From contig CAZEFW010000027.1 in NCBI GenBank assembly GCA_964511535.1, positions 1-64,000 of the forward strand: DNA of 64,000 nt. Reading direction: 5' to 3'. Below the pieces are notes generated by a model. The model did no database searches. It saw nothing but the letters and a program-made list of their open reading frames with translations, and was not told where the DNA came from. The stretch is from CAZCFB01 sp964511535 (GTDB lineage: Bacteria; Myxococcota_A; Polyangia; GCA-2747355; CAZCFB01). Every line of letters begins with the position of its first letter. The stretch's first letter is position 1. A program made the position numbers and the translations under genes. Below are positions 17,190 to 24,983 of the stretch, in pieces.

Positions 17190-19253
17190 ATGCGACCCAT
17201 ACGCGGGCCGGGGATCATGGCGGCCATTGTTTTGCTGGGCGCCTGCGCCACTGAGGAGCCGGGAACCAACAAGTACCAGGTGCCTGGCACCGACGGGGCC
17301 GCTGCCCTGCCCGACGCGTCGCCTGACGTGGGGATCGCTGACGGCGCCGCCGGGGCAACGCTGTCGCTCTACTCGGTCTTCCCGACCCACGGGCCGTTCG
17401 TCGGGGGCACGGTGGTCACCCTGCAGGGGGGCGGCTTCACCAAGACCTGCAAGGTGCAGATCGGCGGCAAGAACATCCAGGTCGGCAAGACCAAGGTCAC
17501 CAGCGCGGCGACCCTCACCGTGGTGGCGCCCGCGGGCCAGCCTGGCGCGGCCGACGTGGAGGTCACCTGCGGCAAGGACAAGGCCAAGCTGGCCAAGGCG
17601 TACACCTATGACGCCGTCTACATGGACCCGTCGTCCGGGCCCACCACCGGCGGCACGCTGGTGCAGATCTACGGCACCGGCACCAACTTCGCGGCCGGCA
17701 TGAAGCTGTCCCTGGGCGGCAAGGCCATGCCGGGCGTGAGCGTCACCGGGGCCACGGCACTGTCGGCCAAGACGCCGGCCGGCGCGGCGGGCCAGGTGGA
17801 CCTGGTGGTGGTGGACGGCAAGGGCAAGAGCACCACGGTCAAGGGGGCGTTCACCTACTATGTCAGCGCCAACCCCAAGTCGGGCGGGCTGGGCGGCGGG
17901 CCGCTCAAGGGCACCCTCACCGTCACCGTGCTCGACTCCATGACCCGGGCGCCGGTGGACGGGGCCTCGGTGCTGGTGCACGACGACACCCAGACCCACT
18001 TCACCGGCAAGACCGATACCAAGGGGGGGGTGGTGTTCAGCAAGGCGGGCTTCAAGGGGCCGGTCAACGTCACGGCGGGCAAGACCAAGTACGAGAGCAC
18101 CACCGTGGTCAACATGGACGCCCGGGACCTGACCATCTTCCTGGTGCAGATCGCCTCGCCCGGCAGCGGGACCGGGCCGCCGGGGCCCATCGCAGGCTCT
18201 GTGAGCGGCCACCTCATGTTCGGCGGCAGCACGGGGGCCGGCACCAGCGCCTGGAAGATCGTGCCGGAGCCCAAGACGGACGAGGTGAAGCGGGCGTACA
18301 TCCACAGCAGCCTGTCGTCTCTGGGAGCCAAGCTGCCTGACATCGCGACGATCCAGTTCGTGGATTACGACCCGACGGTGAAGAAGACGGCCTGGGCCTA
18401 CACGATGTCCGCTTCCCCGGGCATGAAGGCGGTCTACGCCCTGGCGGGGATCTATAACAAGACCAGCTCCAAGTTCACGCCGCATGCCATCGGCGTGGCG
18501 CGGGGCGTGGTGGTGAGCCCGGGGCAGACCACCAAGAACGTGGATATCCTGATCCAGGCGCCGCTGGGCCGCACCATCACGCTGCAGCTCAAGGACATCC
18601 CCGCCGGGTCGAAGATCCACAAGGTGCGCCTCGGCATCGACCTGGGCGCCGAGGGGTTCATCGTCCGGTCGGACAACGAGATCTCGGGCAGCACGGCGCC
18701 GCCGGCCTCGCTCTCGTTCGCCAGGCTGCCCAACTTCAACTACCAGGGGCTCACCGACGCGTCCTGGGCGGTGGACGCCTCGCTGGACGGCAGCGGCACG
18801 CCCACGACGCCGGGGCTGCCCTACATCCGCGGCACCACCCGCGCCATGAAGGCGGTCAACGACACCCTGACCATGGGCAAGTTCGTGGGCGGGCCGAGCC
18901 TGGACGACCCGGTCAAGGGGCAGTACCTCACCGGCAACACGCTCAAGTGGACGCCGAGCGGGGCCACCGCCGACGTGGCGGTGATCCGGGTGTTGGCAGC
19001 CGGGGGCCTGGCGCCCACGCCGGTGTGGCGCATCCTGGCGCGGGGCACGGCCACGTCGGTCAAGCTGCCCGACCCGAAGACCGCCGGCCTCGAGGCGTAC
19101 CCCACGGGCAAGCTGCTGATCTGGGCCCAATGGATGATCCACCTGCACGCCGGCTACAAGTTCGACGAGTTCAACTACAGCCACCTCTACACCCGCTACT
19201 GGGATCGGTGGAGCCAGGAGCAGTCCTACTTCCAGCTCAAGACCACGCCATGA
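17190..19253 (+). CDS. Lipoprotein with two IPT/TIG domains and a carboxypeptidase-regulatory-like domain
   Basis: 687 aa. The signal peptide ends in LLGAC. Two TIG/IPT immunoglobulin-like repeats follow at about 65-150 and 150-235, each with the typical P-x(2,4)-GP-x2-GGT pattern (THGPFVGGTVVTLQGGGF; SSGPTTGGTLVQIYGTG). A domain with TVTVLDSMTRAPVDGASVLVHD is a carboxypeptidase-regulatory-like fold (about 240-315). The C-terminal 370 residues look all-beta and are not recognised. ATG 17190 is preceded by GAGGGAGAGG. The stop overlaps the next start by 4 nt (ATGA), and three lipoprotein genes follow each other in this operon to 22076. A surface display or adhesion role is inferred. Confidence 0.85.
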   Translation: MRPIRGPGIMAAIVLLGACATEEPGTNKYQVPGTDGAAALPDASPDVGIADGAAGATLSLYSVFPTHGPFVGGTVVTLQGGGFTKTCKVQIGGKNIQVGKTKVTSAATLTVVAPAGQPGAADVEVTCGKDKAKLAKAYTYDAVYMDPSSGPTTGGTLVQIYGTGTNFAAGMKLSLGGKAMPGVSVTGATALSAKTPAGAAGQVDLVVVDGKGKSTTVKGAFTYYVSANPKSGGLGGGPLKGTLTVTVLDSMTRAPVDGASVLVHDDTQTHFTGKTDTKGGVVFSKAGFKGPVNVTAGKTKYESTTVVNMDARDLTIFLVQIASPGSGTGPPGPIAGSVSGHLMFGGSTGAGTSAWKIVPEPKTDEVKRAYIHSSLSSLGAKLPDIATIQFVDYDPTVKKTAWAYTMSASPGMKAVYALAGIYNKTSSKFTPHAIGVARGVVVSPGQTTKNVDILIQAPLGRTITLQLKDIPAGSKIHKVRLGIDLGAEGFIVRSDNEISGSTAPPASLSFARLPNFNYQGLTDASWAVDASLDGSGTPTTPGLPYIRGTTRAMKAVNDTLTMGKFVGGPSLDDPVKGQYLTGNTLKWTPSGATADVAVIRVLAAGGLAPTPVWRILARGTATSVKLPDPKTAGLEAYPTGKLLIWAQWMIHLHAGYKFDEFNYSHLYTRYWDRWSQEQSYFQLKTTP

Positions 19254-21232
19254 AACAGACGCTCACGCTCATCGCCGCCGGCGCGCTCGTCCTCACCTGC
19301 GCCGACGTGGAAGAAAAGGATCCGCCGCCCAAGCAGGCGTGCACGCCGGGGGCGTTGACCTGCAGCTCGCAGACCCTGCTCAAGTGCGTGGAGGACGGCT
19401 CGGGGGAGGTGTTCGAGGCGGACTGCGAGGCCGCGGGCAAGGTGTGCGCCGAGGGCAAGGGGTGCGTGGTGTGCGACCCCGGCTCCTACACCTGCAAGGG
19501 CAACAACGTGGTGCAGTGCGATGCCAAGGGGGCGGGCTACCTGTCCAAGGCGTTTCGCGAGTGCGACGCCAAGTCGGGCATGACCTGCGACAACAACGCC
19601 TGCGTCAACGCCTGCCAGCTGGCCAAGAAGAACCGCAGCTATGTGGGCTGCGAGTACTGGGCCGCCGACCTGGACAACGCGGTGGTCACCTCGGGCAACG
19701 CGGCTTCGCAGCAGTTCGCCGTGGCCATCAGCAACCCGTCATCCCTGCCCGCCACGGTGGTGGTGAGCAAGAACGCGGCGCCCTACGGCAGCGCGGTGCA
19801 GGTAACCGACCTGCTGACCAAGACGGTCAAGCCGGGCGCCCTGGAGGTGCTGCAGCTCGACGCCCGCGAGGTGGACGGATCGCCGGCGGGCAAGTACAAC
19901 ACCGGCGGCGGCACGGCGGTGACGCCCAACGCATATCGCATCAAGTCCACGGCGCCGATCATCGCCTACCAGTTCAACCCGCTGTCCAACGCGGGGGTCT
20001 TCTCCAACGACGCGTCGCTGCTGGTGCCCACCGCGGCGCTCACAACCAACTCCACCACCGAGGCCGGGGCGTCTTACGCGGTCATGAGCTGGCCCCAGAC
20101 CATCGCCAAGACGAGCGACACCAAGACCAACTTCGGCGAGCACCTGCGGTCGTTTTTGACCATCATCGGCACACGGGACAAGACCAAGGTGAAGATCAAG
20201 CTGACCACCGACACCATCGCCGACGCCGAGGGGCGGGTGAAGGCGCAGAAGAAGGGGTCGACGCTGCTGTACACCCTCAACGCCTTCGACGTGCTGAACC
20301 TGGAGACCGGCGACTTTCTGGCCGACTTCACCGGCTCGCGCGTGGACACGGACAAGCCGGTGGTGGTGTTCGCCGGCTCCGAGGCGTCGGACGTGCCAAA
20401 CGTCAAGGACCTGAGCCTGCGCCGCTGCTGCGCCGACCACCTGGAGCACCAGCTGTTCCCGATCACGACGCTGGGCAAGGTGTTCATCGCGCTGCGCACG
20501 CCGTCGCGCACGCGGGCGCTGGCCGGCGCGGGGGCCACCATCACGCCCAACGACAAGGAGAAGGAGTACTTCCGCGTGCTCAACGCCGGGGAGTACACCA
20601 ACATCACCACCAGCCTGCCCTCGCCCAACGACAAGCTGAAGGTGCCCGCGATCAAAACGCCGAGCCAGCCGTTCATCGAGATCGAGACCGACCAGGACTT
20701 CACCCTGCAGGCCACCGGGCCCGTGGCGGTGGGGCAGTTCGTGGCGGGGCAGCAGCAGGCGGGGATCCCGTCGACGCTGCCGGGGGGCGACCCGTCGTTC
20801 ATCCTGCTGCCGTCGGTGGAGCAGTTCCGCAAGGAGTACCTCTTCCTGACGCCGGACAAGTACGCCTTCGACTTCATCATGGTGGCGGCGGTCAAGGGCT
20901 CGCGGGTGACGCTGGACGGTCGCCAGCTGTCAGCCGGGTGCGACACGGGCGGCGTCAAGAAGGTGTGCTGCACCGTGGCGGACGTGGGCAAGGTGAGGCG
21001 GCCCAAGGACACCGAGGACACGGCCTACGTGGCGTACAAGTGCCAGCTGTCGTTCCCCAAGATCAAGCCGGGGCTGACGCCGCCCAACAACCTGGAGGCG
21101 GGATCGCAGAACGACGGCGTGCACCGGCTGAAGGCCACCAAGCCGGCCGGGCTGGTGGTCTACGGATTCGACGCCTTCGTCAGCTACGGCTACACCGGCG
21201 GCACGGACCTGAGCCTGATCAACGTCAACTGA
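19250..21232 (+). CDS. IgGFc-binding-like lipoprotein with Cys-rich N-terminus
   Basis: 660 aa. The signal ends in LVLTC. Residues 30-120 hold about 14 Cys in small EGF-like spacing. The rest resembles the IgGFc-binding N-terminal domain family common in myxobacterial surface proteins: VGCEYWAADLDNA at the start, YQFNPLSN, DASLLVPT, VMSWPQT, HLEHQLFP and PFIEIETDQDFTLQATGPVAVGQF. The bacterial role is not established; surface adhesion is the usual proposal. The gene overlaps the one before it and is followed one base later by the Ig-like gene, so the three are one operon. Confidence 0.85.
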   Translation: MKQTLTLIAAGALVLTCADVEEKDPPPKQACTPGALTCSSQTLLKCVEDGSGEVFEADCEAAGKVCAEGKGCVVCDPGSYTCKGNNVVQCDAKGAGYLSKAFRECDAKSGMTCDNNACVNACQLAKKNRSYVGCEYWAADLDNAVVTSGNAASQQFAVAISNPSSLPATVVVSKNAAPYGSAVQVTDLLTKTVKPGALEVLQLDAREVDGSPAGKYNTGGGTAVTPNAYRIKSTAPIIAYQFNPLSNAGVFSNDASLLVPTAALTTNSTTEAGASYAVMSWPQTIAKTSDTKTNFGEHLRSFLTIIGTRDKTKVKIKLTTDTIADAEGRVKAQKKGSTLLYTLNAFDVLNLETGDFLADFTGSRVDTDKPVVVFAGSEASDVPNVKDLSLRRCCADHLEHQLFPITTLGKVFIALRTPSRTRALAGAGATITPNDKEKEYFRVLNAGEYTNITTSLPSPNDKLKVPAIKTPSQPFIEIETDQDFTLQATGPVAVGQFVAGQQQAGIPSTLPGGDPSFILLPSVEQFRKEYLFLTPDKYAFDFIMVAAVKGSRVTLDGRQLSAGCDTGGVKKVCCTVADVGKVRRPKDTEDTAYVAYKCQLSFPKIKPGLTPPNNLEAGSQNDGVHRLKATKPAGLVVYGFDAFVSYGYTGGTDLSLINVN

Positions 21233-21233
21233 C

Positions 21234-22076
21234 ATGGGGCGGGCGAGGACATACTTGCTGTTGCTCGCCGCGCTGGTCATGGGGCCGGCTTGCGGTGACG
21301 CGGTGGTGGAGGACCTGGTTCAGCAGACCACCCCGGCCAACGGGGCCACCGCGGTGTCGCTGACCGTCAAGCCGCAGATCGTCCTCGGTCAGGGGGTGGA
21401 CGTGGACGGCGCGCCGCCCGGGGTGGTGCTGTACGACATCACCTCCGGCTCGCGGGCCCAGGTGCAGGCCACGGTGGAGGTGTCGGGCGGCAGCGTGACC
21501 TACAAGCCCGCGGCAGACCTGGCGCCCCTGCGGCGGTACGTGCTCGAGGTGCGCCAGGGCGCCCTGGACGGTGACTTCCACCCGTACGACGCGTCGGACA
21601 AACCGCGGGTCAAGCTGCCGTGGAAGCAGAGCTGGTGGGATTCTCGCGACAAGGCCACCGAGGGCGTGTTCCAGCTGCGCTTCAGCACCCTGTCCCACCC
21701 GCGGATCACCGCCGTGTTCCAGGACGCCGATCGGGACCTGATGCACCTGCACTTCTCCCAGGCCATGGACCGCTCCTCATGCCACGGTCGCATCCAGCTG
21801 CTCGACGCCCTGAGCAAGAAGCCCGTGACGGTCAAGCGCGTGGTGTGGCCCAGCGCCAGCCGCGCCTACATGGAGCTCACCGCTCCCCTCAAGACCACCA
21901 CGCTCTATCTACTGAAGGTGGACGGCAAAGCTCTGGGCGCGGACCTGACCTACCTGGACGGCAACGGAAACGGCAAACCGGGCGAGGCAGCAGACGGCTT
22001 TTGCGTCAAATTCACCGGTTTTCAGCAGCAAATCTTCAGCCGCCTCGGCTCCTCCAAACAGATCCCCTGCCCCTGA
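21234..22076 (+). CDS. Lipoprotein with Ig-like (Big_5-type) domains, copy 2
   Basis: 280 aa with a signal ending in MGPAC. It is a paralog of the protein at 15368: both open with a (L/V)VQQ-(T/L)-x-P-x-NG-(T/A)-TAV block, share VVLYD-(V/I)-T and LRFSTxSxPR(V/I)-x-A, contain FSQ(A/K)M, and end FSRLG...CP. It differs by an insert with a KQSWWDSRDK segment. ATG 21234 lies 1 nt after the preceding stop. It is the last gene of the operon; palindromic repeats begin 5 bp after its stop and could act as the transcript end. Confidence 0.82.
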   Translation: MGRARTYLLLLAALVMGPACGDAVVEDLVQQTTPANGATAVSLTVKPQIVLGQGVDVDGAPPGVVLYDITSGSRAQVQATVEVSGGSVTYKPAADLAPLRRYVLEVRQGALDGDFHPYDASDKPRVKLPWKQSWWDSRDKATEGVFQLRFSTLSHPRITAVFQDADRDLMHLHFSQAMDRSSCHGRIQLLDALSKKPVTVKRVVWPSASRAYMELTAPLKTTTLYLLKVDGKALGADLTYLDGNGNGKPGEAADGFCVKFTGFQQQIFSRLGSSKQIPCP

Positions 22077-22081
22077 TAATA

Positions 22082-22162
22082 TGTCATATAGGGGGGTCAG
22101 ACCCCCCCACTTGACATATTATTAAACTGTCATATAGGGGGGTCAGACTCCTACTCTTGACA
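22082..22162. repeat. REP-like palindrome pair A (22082-22116 and 22128-22162)
   Basis: Two 35-bp elements of the form TGTCATATA-G6-TCAGAC...CTTGACA, separated by 11 bp. Each has outer TGTCA/TGACA arms and a GGGGTC/GACCCC-type inner stem. The second copy has a weaker inner stem (GACTCCTAC) and overlaps the last codons of the transposase gene. Confidence 0.9.
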
Positions 22163-23071
22163 TTTTTCCTTGAGGGCGTCCATCCATTCGCGGAAAGTCG
22201 GGTTCTGGTTGATCTTGTTTCTTTCCAGTACCTTGGCGACCTGGGCAGGACTCATTTTCAGGATCTCGCCGACCTCTCGCTGCTTGAGGCCGCAAAAAGA
22301 GAGCAGCGCGAGCACGGCGAACCGGCGGGACGGGTTGGCGCCGCGGCCGCGGCGGGCCGTGCGCAGCTCCCGGAGGGACGAGCCGGTGACCTCGCAGACC
22401 TGCTCGATGATAAAATCAGGATCCTGCAGGGGAATGTCATGCTTCCGCCCCTCGCCATCCAGGCCCGCGGTGCCGCCATCCACCTTCCGGATCCGGCCAC
22501 TGTCGGGATCGATGAACACGGGCCAGGAGGACTTCTTCCTGTGACGCCCCTGGACATGATCCTGCATGGCTTTCACCCCGCCGAACTGGTCCAGCAGAGT
22601 TGCGGTGATCAGCCACTCTGGCGGCGAGACCAGGCCGACATAGGCCTGGTAGCTGGTCCAGAACGCCTTGTCCGGTGCCCTGACCAGCTTCTTGCGAACC
22701 GGGTTGAGGTGGATGTAGGTGGAGAGCTCGATGAGGTACGCCTCATCCTCCACAAGCGCGCTCTTGAAGCGGCCGCGAAAGAGAGAACCATCCCAACCGT
22801 TTAGCCGGTTCATCTCCTGGGTGTAGCGCCCATCGATGAACTGCATGCACTCGGACAGGTTGCCCTGGGGCGTGCGCACCAGCAGGTGGTAGTGGTTCGA
22901 CATGAGCGCGTAGGCGTGGACCTCCAGGGCCAGGCTGCTCGTGGCAATGTCGATCAGGTCGAGGAACGCATAGCAATGCTCGTCGGATTCGAAGATAGGG
23001 GCTCGCCGGGTGCCGCGGTGCCACACATGGTGCCACGCGCCCGGATAATCAACACGAGGTGGTCTTGGCAT
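22151..23071 (-). CDS. REP-associated tyrosine transposase (RAYT, Y1_Tnp / HUH family)
   Basis: 306 aa. Residues 1-150 are the Y1_Tnp domain: a PRPPRVDYPGAWHHVWHRGT start, the HUH metal motif in the hYHLLVRT stretch (MSNHYHLLVRTP), and FRGRFKS, TYIHLNPVRKKLV downstream; the catalytic Tyr is probably in the DGRYTQEMNR helix. The C-terminal half has a DnaA/helix-turn-helix-like region (about 240-290) with GLKQREVGEILKMSPAQVAKVL, which may read the palindrome. RAYTs cut and move REP palindromes as single strands. The gene looks intact. Its last codons lie inside a palindrome, so element and gene are physically interlocked. Confidence 0.92.
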   Translation of the reverse strand: MPRPPRVDYPGAWHHVWHRGTRRAPIFESDEHCYAFLDLIDIATSSLALEVHAYALMSNHYHLLVRTPQGNLSECMQFIDGRYTQEMNRLNGWDGSLFRGRFKSALVEDEAYLIELSTYIHLNPVRKKLVRAPDKAFWTSYQAYVGLVSPPEWLITATLLDQFGGVKAMQDHVQGRHRKKSSWPVFIDPDSGRIRKVDGGTAGLDGEGRKHDIPLQDPDFIIEQVCEVTGSSLRELRTARRGRGANPSRRFAVLALLSFCGLKQREVGEILKMSPAQVAKVLERNKINQNPTFREWMDALKEKCQE

Positions 23072-23099
23072 GGCAGGAACATATCCTCGCCAAAAAAAA

Positions 23100-23180
23100 T
23101 GTCAAGTGATGGGGTCTGACCCCCCTGTATGACATTTTAGAAATATGTCAAGTGGGGGGGTCTGACCCCCCTGTATGACA
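23100..23180. repeat. REP-like palindrome pair B (23100-23134 and 23146-23180)
   Basis: Two 35-bp elements, TGTCAAGT...GTATGACA, separated by 11 bp, in the opposite orientation to pair A. They lie between the transposase start and the stop of the next gene (23183). Confidence 0.9.
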
Positions 23181-23182
23181 TT

Positions 23183-24952
23183 TTAGCTGCGGCGGCGGAC
23201 CAGGGTGAGGAGGAGCAGGCCGAGGGCCAGGATGCCGGGCAGGGTGGTGGGCCAGTTGGTGCGGGTGCCGCCGGTCACGGAGCAGCCCTCGTCGGCGATG
23301 AACGGCTTGTTGGTCTTGCCGCCGTTGTCCGGGGCAGGCAGACCGCCGAAGTCATTGAGGGGCACGCCGGAGTCGGAAAGAGGCGGCTTGACGCCGCCGT
23401 CGCCGGCCGGCTTGGTGCCGATCCCCGGGGGCGGGCAGTAGCCCTTGCCGTTTTTGATCTCGCACTTCTTGCTGCCGGGGCAGATCACGCCGTCACACAG
23501 GCCCACGCACTTGCCGTCCTTGCATTTCTGGCCGGTGGTGCAGCTGGTCTTGCAGCGCGGGTCCTTGCACTTGCCGGTCTTTGCGTCGCAGGTCAGCGGC
23601 AGCGGGCAGGTCACCCCGCCGCACTTGGTGCAGTCGGGCAGGCAGACGCCGAGCTTGCAGGTCTGGCCGCCGAGGCACGCCCTGCCCTCGCACGGGTCCA
23701 CGCACAGCCCGCCCTGGCAGATCTGCTCGTCCGGGCACTTGACCCCCTCGCAGCCGGAGCCGCACTTGCCGAAGCGGCAGATCTGACCGGCAGGGCAGGT
23801 CTTGCCCTTGCACGCCTTGTCGATGCACAGCCCGGAGGTCTTGTCGCACTCGTAGCCGTACTGGCACGGGAACTCGCTGTCGTAGCACTTGGGCCGGCAC
23901 GCGCCCTGGAAGCAGACATACTTGGCCGGGCAGGTGGCGTTGTTGTCGATGAGCCCGTCGCAGTCGTTGTCCAGCCCGTCGCACTTCTCCTTCTCGGCGC
24001 CCACCTTGTAGGCGCCCGAGCAGCCGAGCTTGCCCACGGCGTCGCACTTGGTCAGGCCGAGGGCGCAGATCCCCTTGTTGCCGGTGTCGCACTGCACGCC
24101 GGCGCCCGAGCAGCTCAGCCCCGAGACCGAGGTGACGAAGTCGGAGAAGTCGGTGGTCTTGCCGTTGTAGGTGTCCTCCCAGGAGAAGTAGAAGGTGTGG
24201 CCGAAGATCTTGCTGTTGAACATCAACAGGTGGATGTAGGAGTTGGTGCCCTTGTAGTCCGGGTTGTTCTTCGGCTCGCTGTAGTAGATGTACCCCTCGC
24301 CCTTGGACGCCCGGGCCACCGACGCGCAGCAGTCGCCCTTGGCGCAGAAGCCCTTCTTGTTCGGGTCCTCGGGGGTGGCCAGCCAGAAGCCGATGTCGCC
24401 GCCCTTGTACTTGGCGTTGTTGAGCAGCGAGAAGGCCACGCTCTTGCCCGCCGACGTCTTGCAATCCACCAGGGTGTGCAGGTCAGCGGCGGTGGGCTTG
24501 GTGCCCTTGACCACGTTGTACCAGCCGAAGGCGTTCTGGAACATCGCGTTGCCCCGGGTCAGCAGCTCGAAGGTGAGCCCGCACACCGGCCGGAAGGTCT
24601 CCGGCTTGACCGCCGCGTCCCGCTTGGGCACCAGGCTGGTGGTGGACTTGTCGATGTTCTTCGGGATGCACGGGTCGCCGTTGACCTCGTGCCAGATGCG
24701 GCTCTCGCAGGTGCCGTTCTTGCCCTGATCGCACGACGAGCTCCCCCCGGGGCAAGACTTGCCGATGTTGCACACGCCCTTGGTCTTGCACACGCACGAG
24801 AAGATGGCCGACAGCCCGCCCGGCTTTCCTCCGTAGCAGCCGATGGACGGCTCGGGCGCCTCCTTGCCGTTGGGGAGCACCACCTTGGCCCCCGCGGGCG
24901 CGGCCCAGGCCAGGGTGACGGCGACGACGACGTGCAATGCGAGGGCTCTCAT
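23183..24952 (-). CDS. Secreted Cys-rich protein with DUF4114-like and MopE-like motifs and a MYXO-CTERM-like tail
   Basis: 589 aa. An N-terminal signal peptide (cleavage near PAGAK) is followed by a DUF4114-like domain (about 130-270, with FGWYNVV and NAKYKGGDIGFWLATPED). Next comes the motif CDGLDNDCDGLID, found in MopE-type metal-binding repeats, then about 170 residues of Cys-rich EGF/dickkopf-like repeats (CxxGQxCxxGxC). The C-terminus has a conserved Cys (DEGCS), a hydrophobic segment GILALGLLLLTL and RRRS, the tripartite pattern of MYXO-CTERM sorting signals that place proteins on the outer surface. GGGAGGA precedes ATG 24952. It is 31 nt downstream of the amylase gene, so both are probably one transcript. 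Confidence 0.85.
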   Translation of the reverse strand: MRALALHVVVAVTLAWAAPAGAKVVLPNGKEAPEPSIGCYGGKPGGLSAIFSCVCKTKGVCNIGKSCPGGSSSCDQGKNGTCESRIWHEVNGDPCIPKNIDKSTTSLVPKRDAAVKPETFRPVCGLTFELLTRGNAMFQNAFGWYNVVKGTKPTAADLHTLVDCKTSAGKSVAFSLLNNAKYKGGDIGFWLATPEDPNKKGFCAKGDCCASVARASKGEGYIYYSEPKNNPDYKGTNSYIHLLMFNSKIFGHTFYFSWEDTYNGKTTDFSDFVTSVSGLSCSGAGVQCDTGNKGICALGLTKCDAVGKLGCSGAYKVGAEKEKCDGLDNDCDGLIDNNATCPAKYVCFQGACRPKCYDSEFPCQYGYECDKTSGLCIDKACKGKTCPAGQICRFGKCGSGCEGVKCPDEQICQGGLCVDPCEGRACLGGQTCKLGVCLPDCTKCGGVTCPLPLTCDAKTGKCKDPRCKTSCTTGQKCKDGKCVGLCDGVICPGSKKCEIKNGKGYCPPPGIGTKPAGDGGVKPPLSDSGVPLNDFGGLPAPDNGGKTNKPFIADEGCSVTGGTRTNWPTTLPGILALGLLLLTLVRRRS

Positions 24953-24983
24953 CTCTCTTGTCCTCCCGAAGGCAAAGGGTTTG

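Larger units (their letters stand above)
22082..23180. mobile_element. RAYT transposase unit bracketed by inverted 35-bp palindromes (REPtron-like)
   Basis: The transposase gene is flanked on each side by two palindromes of exactly 35 bp. The outermost left copy (22082-22116) and the reverse complement of the outermost right copy (23146-23180) differ at one base, so they form near-perfect terminal inverted repeats of a unit of about 1.1 kb. This arrangement is known for REP-associated tyrosine transposases. No target-site duplication could be established by eye. Confidence 0.8.

Noticed and set aside
22082..23180. Possible CRISPR or rho-independent terminators at the palindromes
   Set aside because: There are no spacers or arrays and no T-tracts; pairing with a RAYT gene explains them better.
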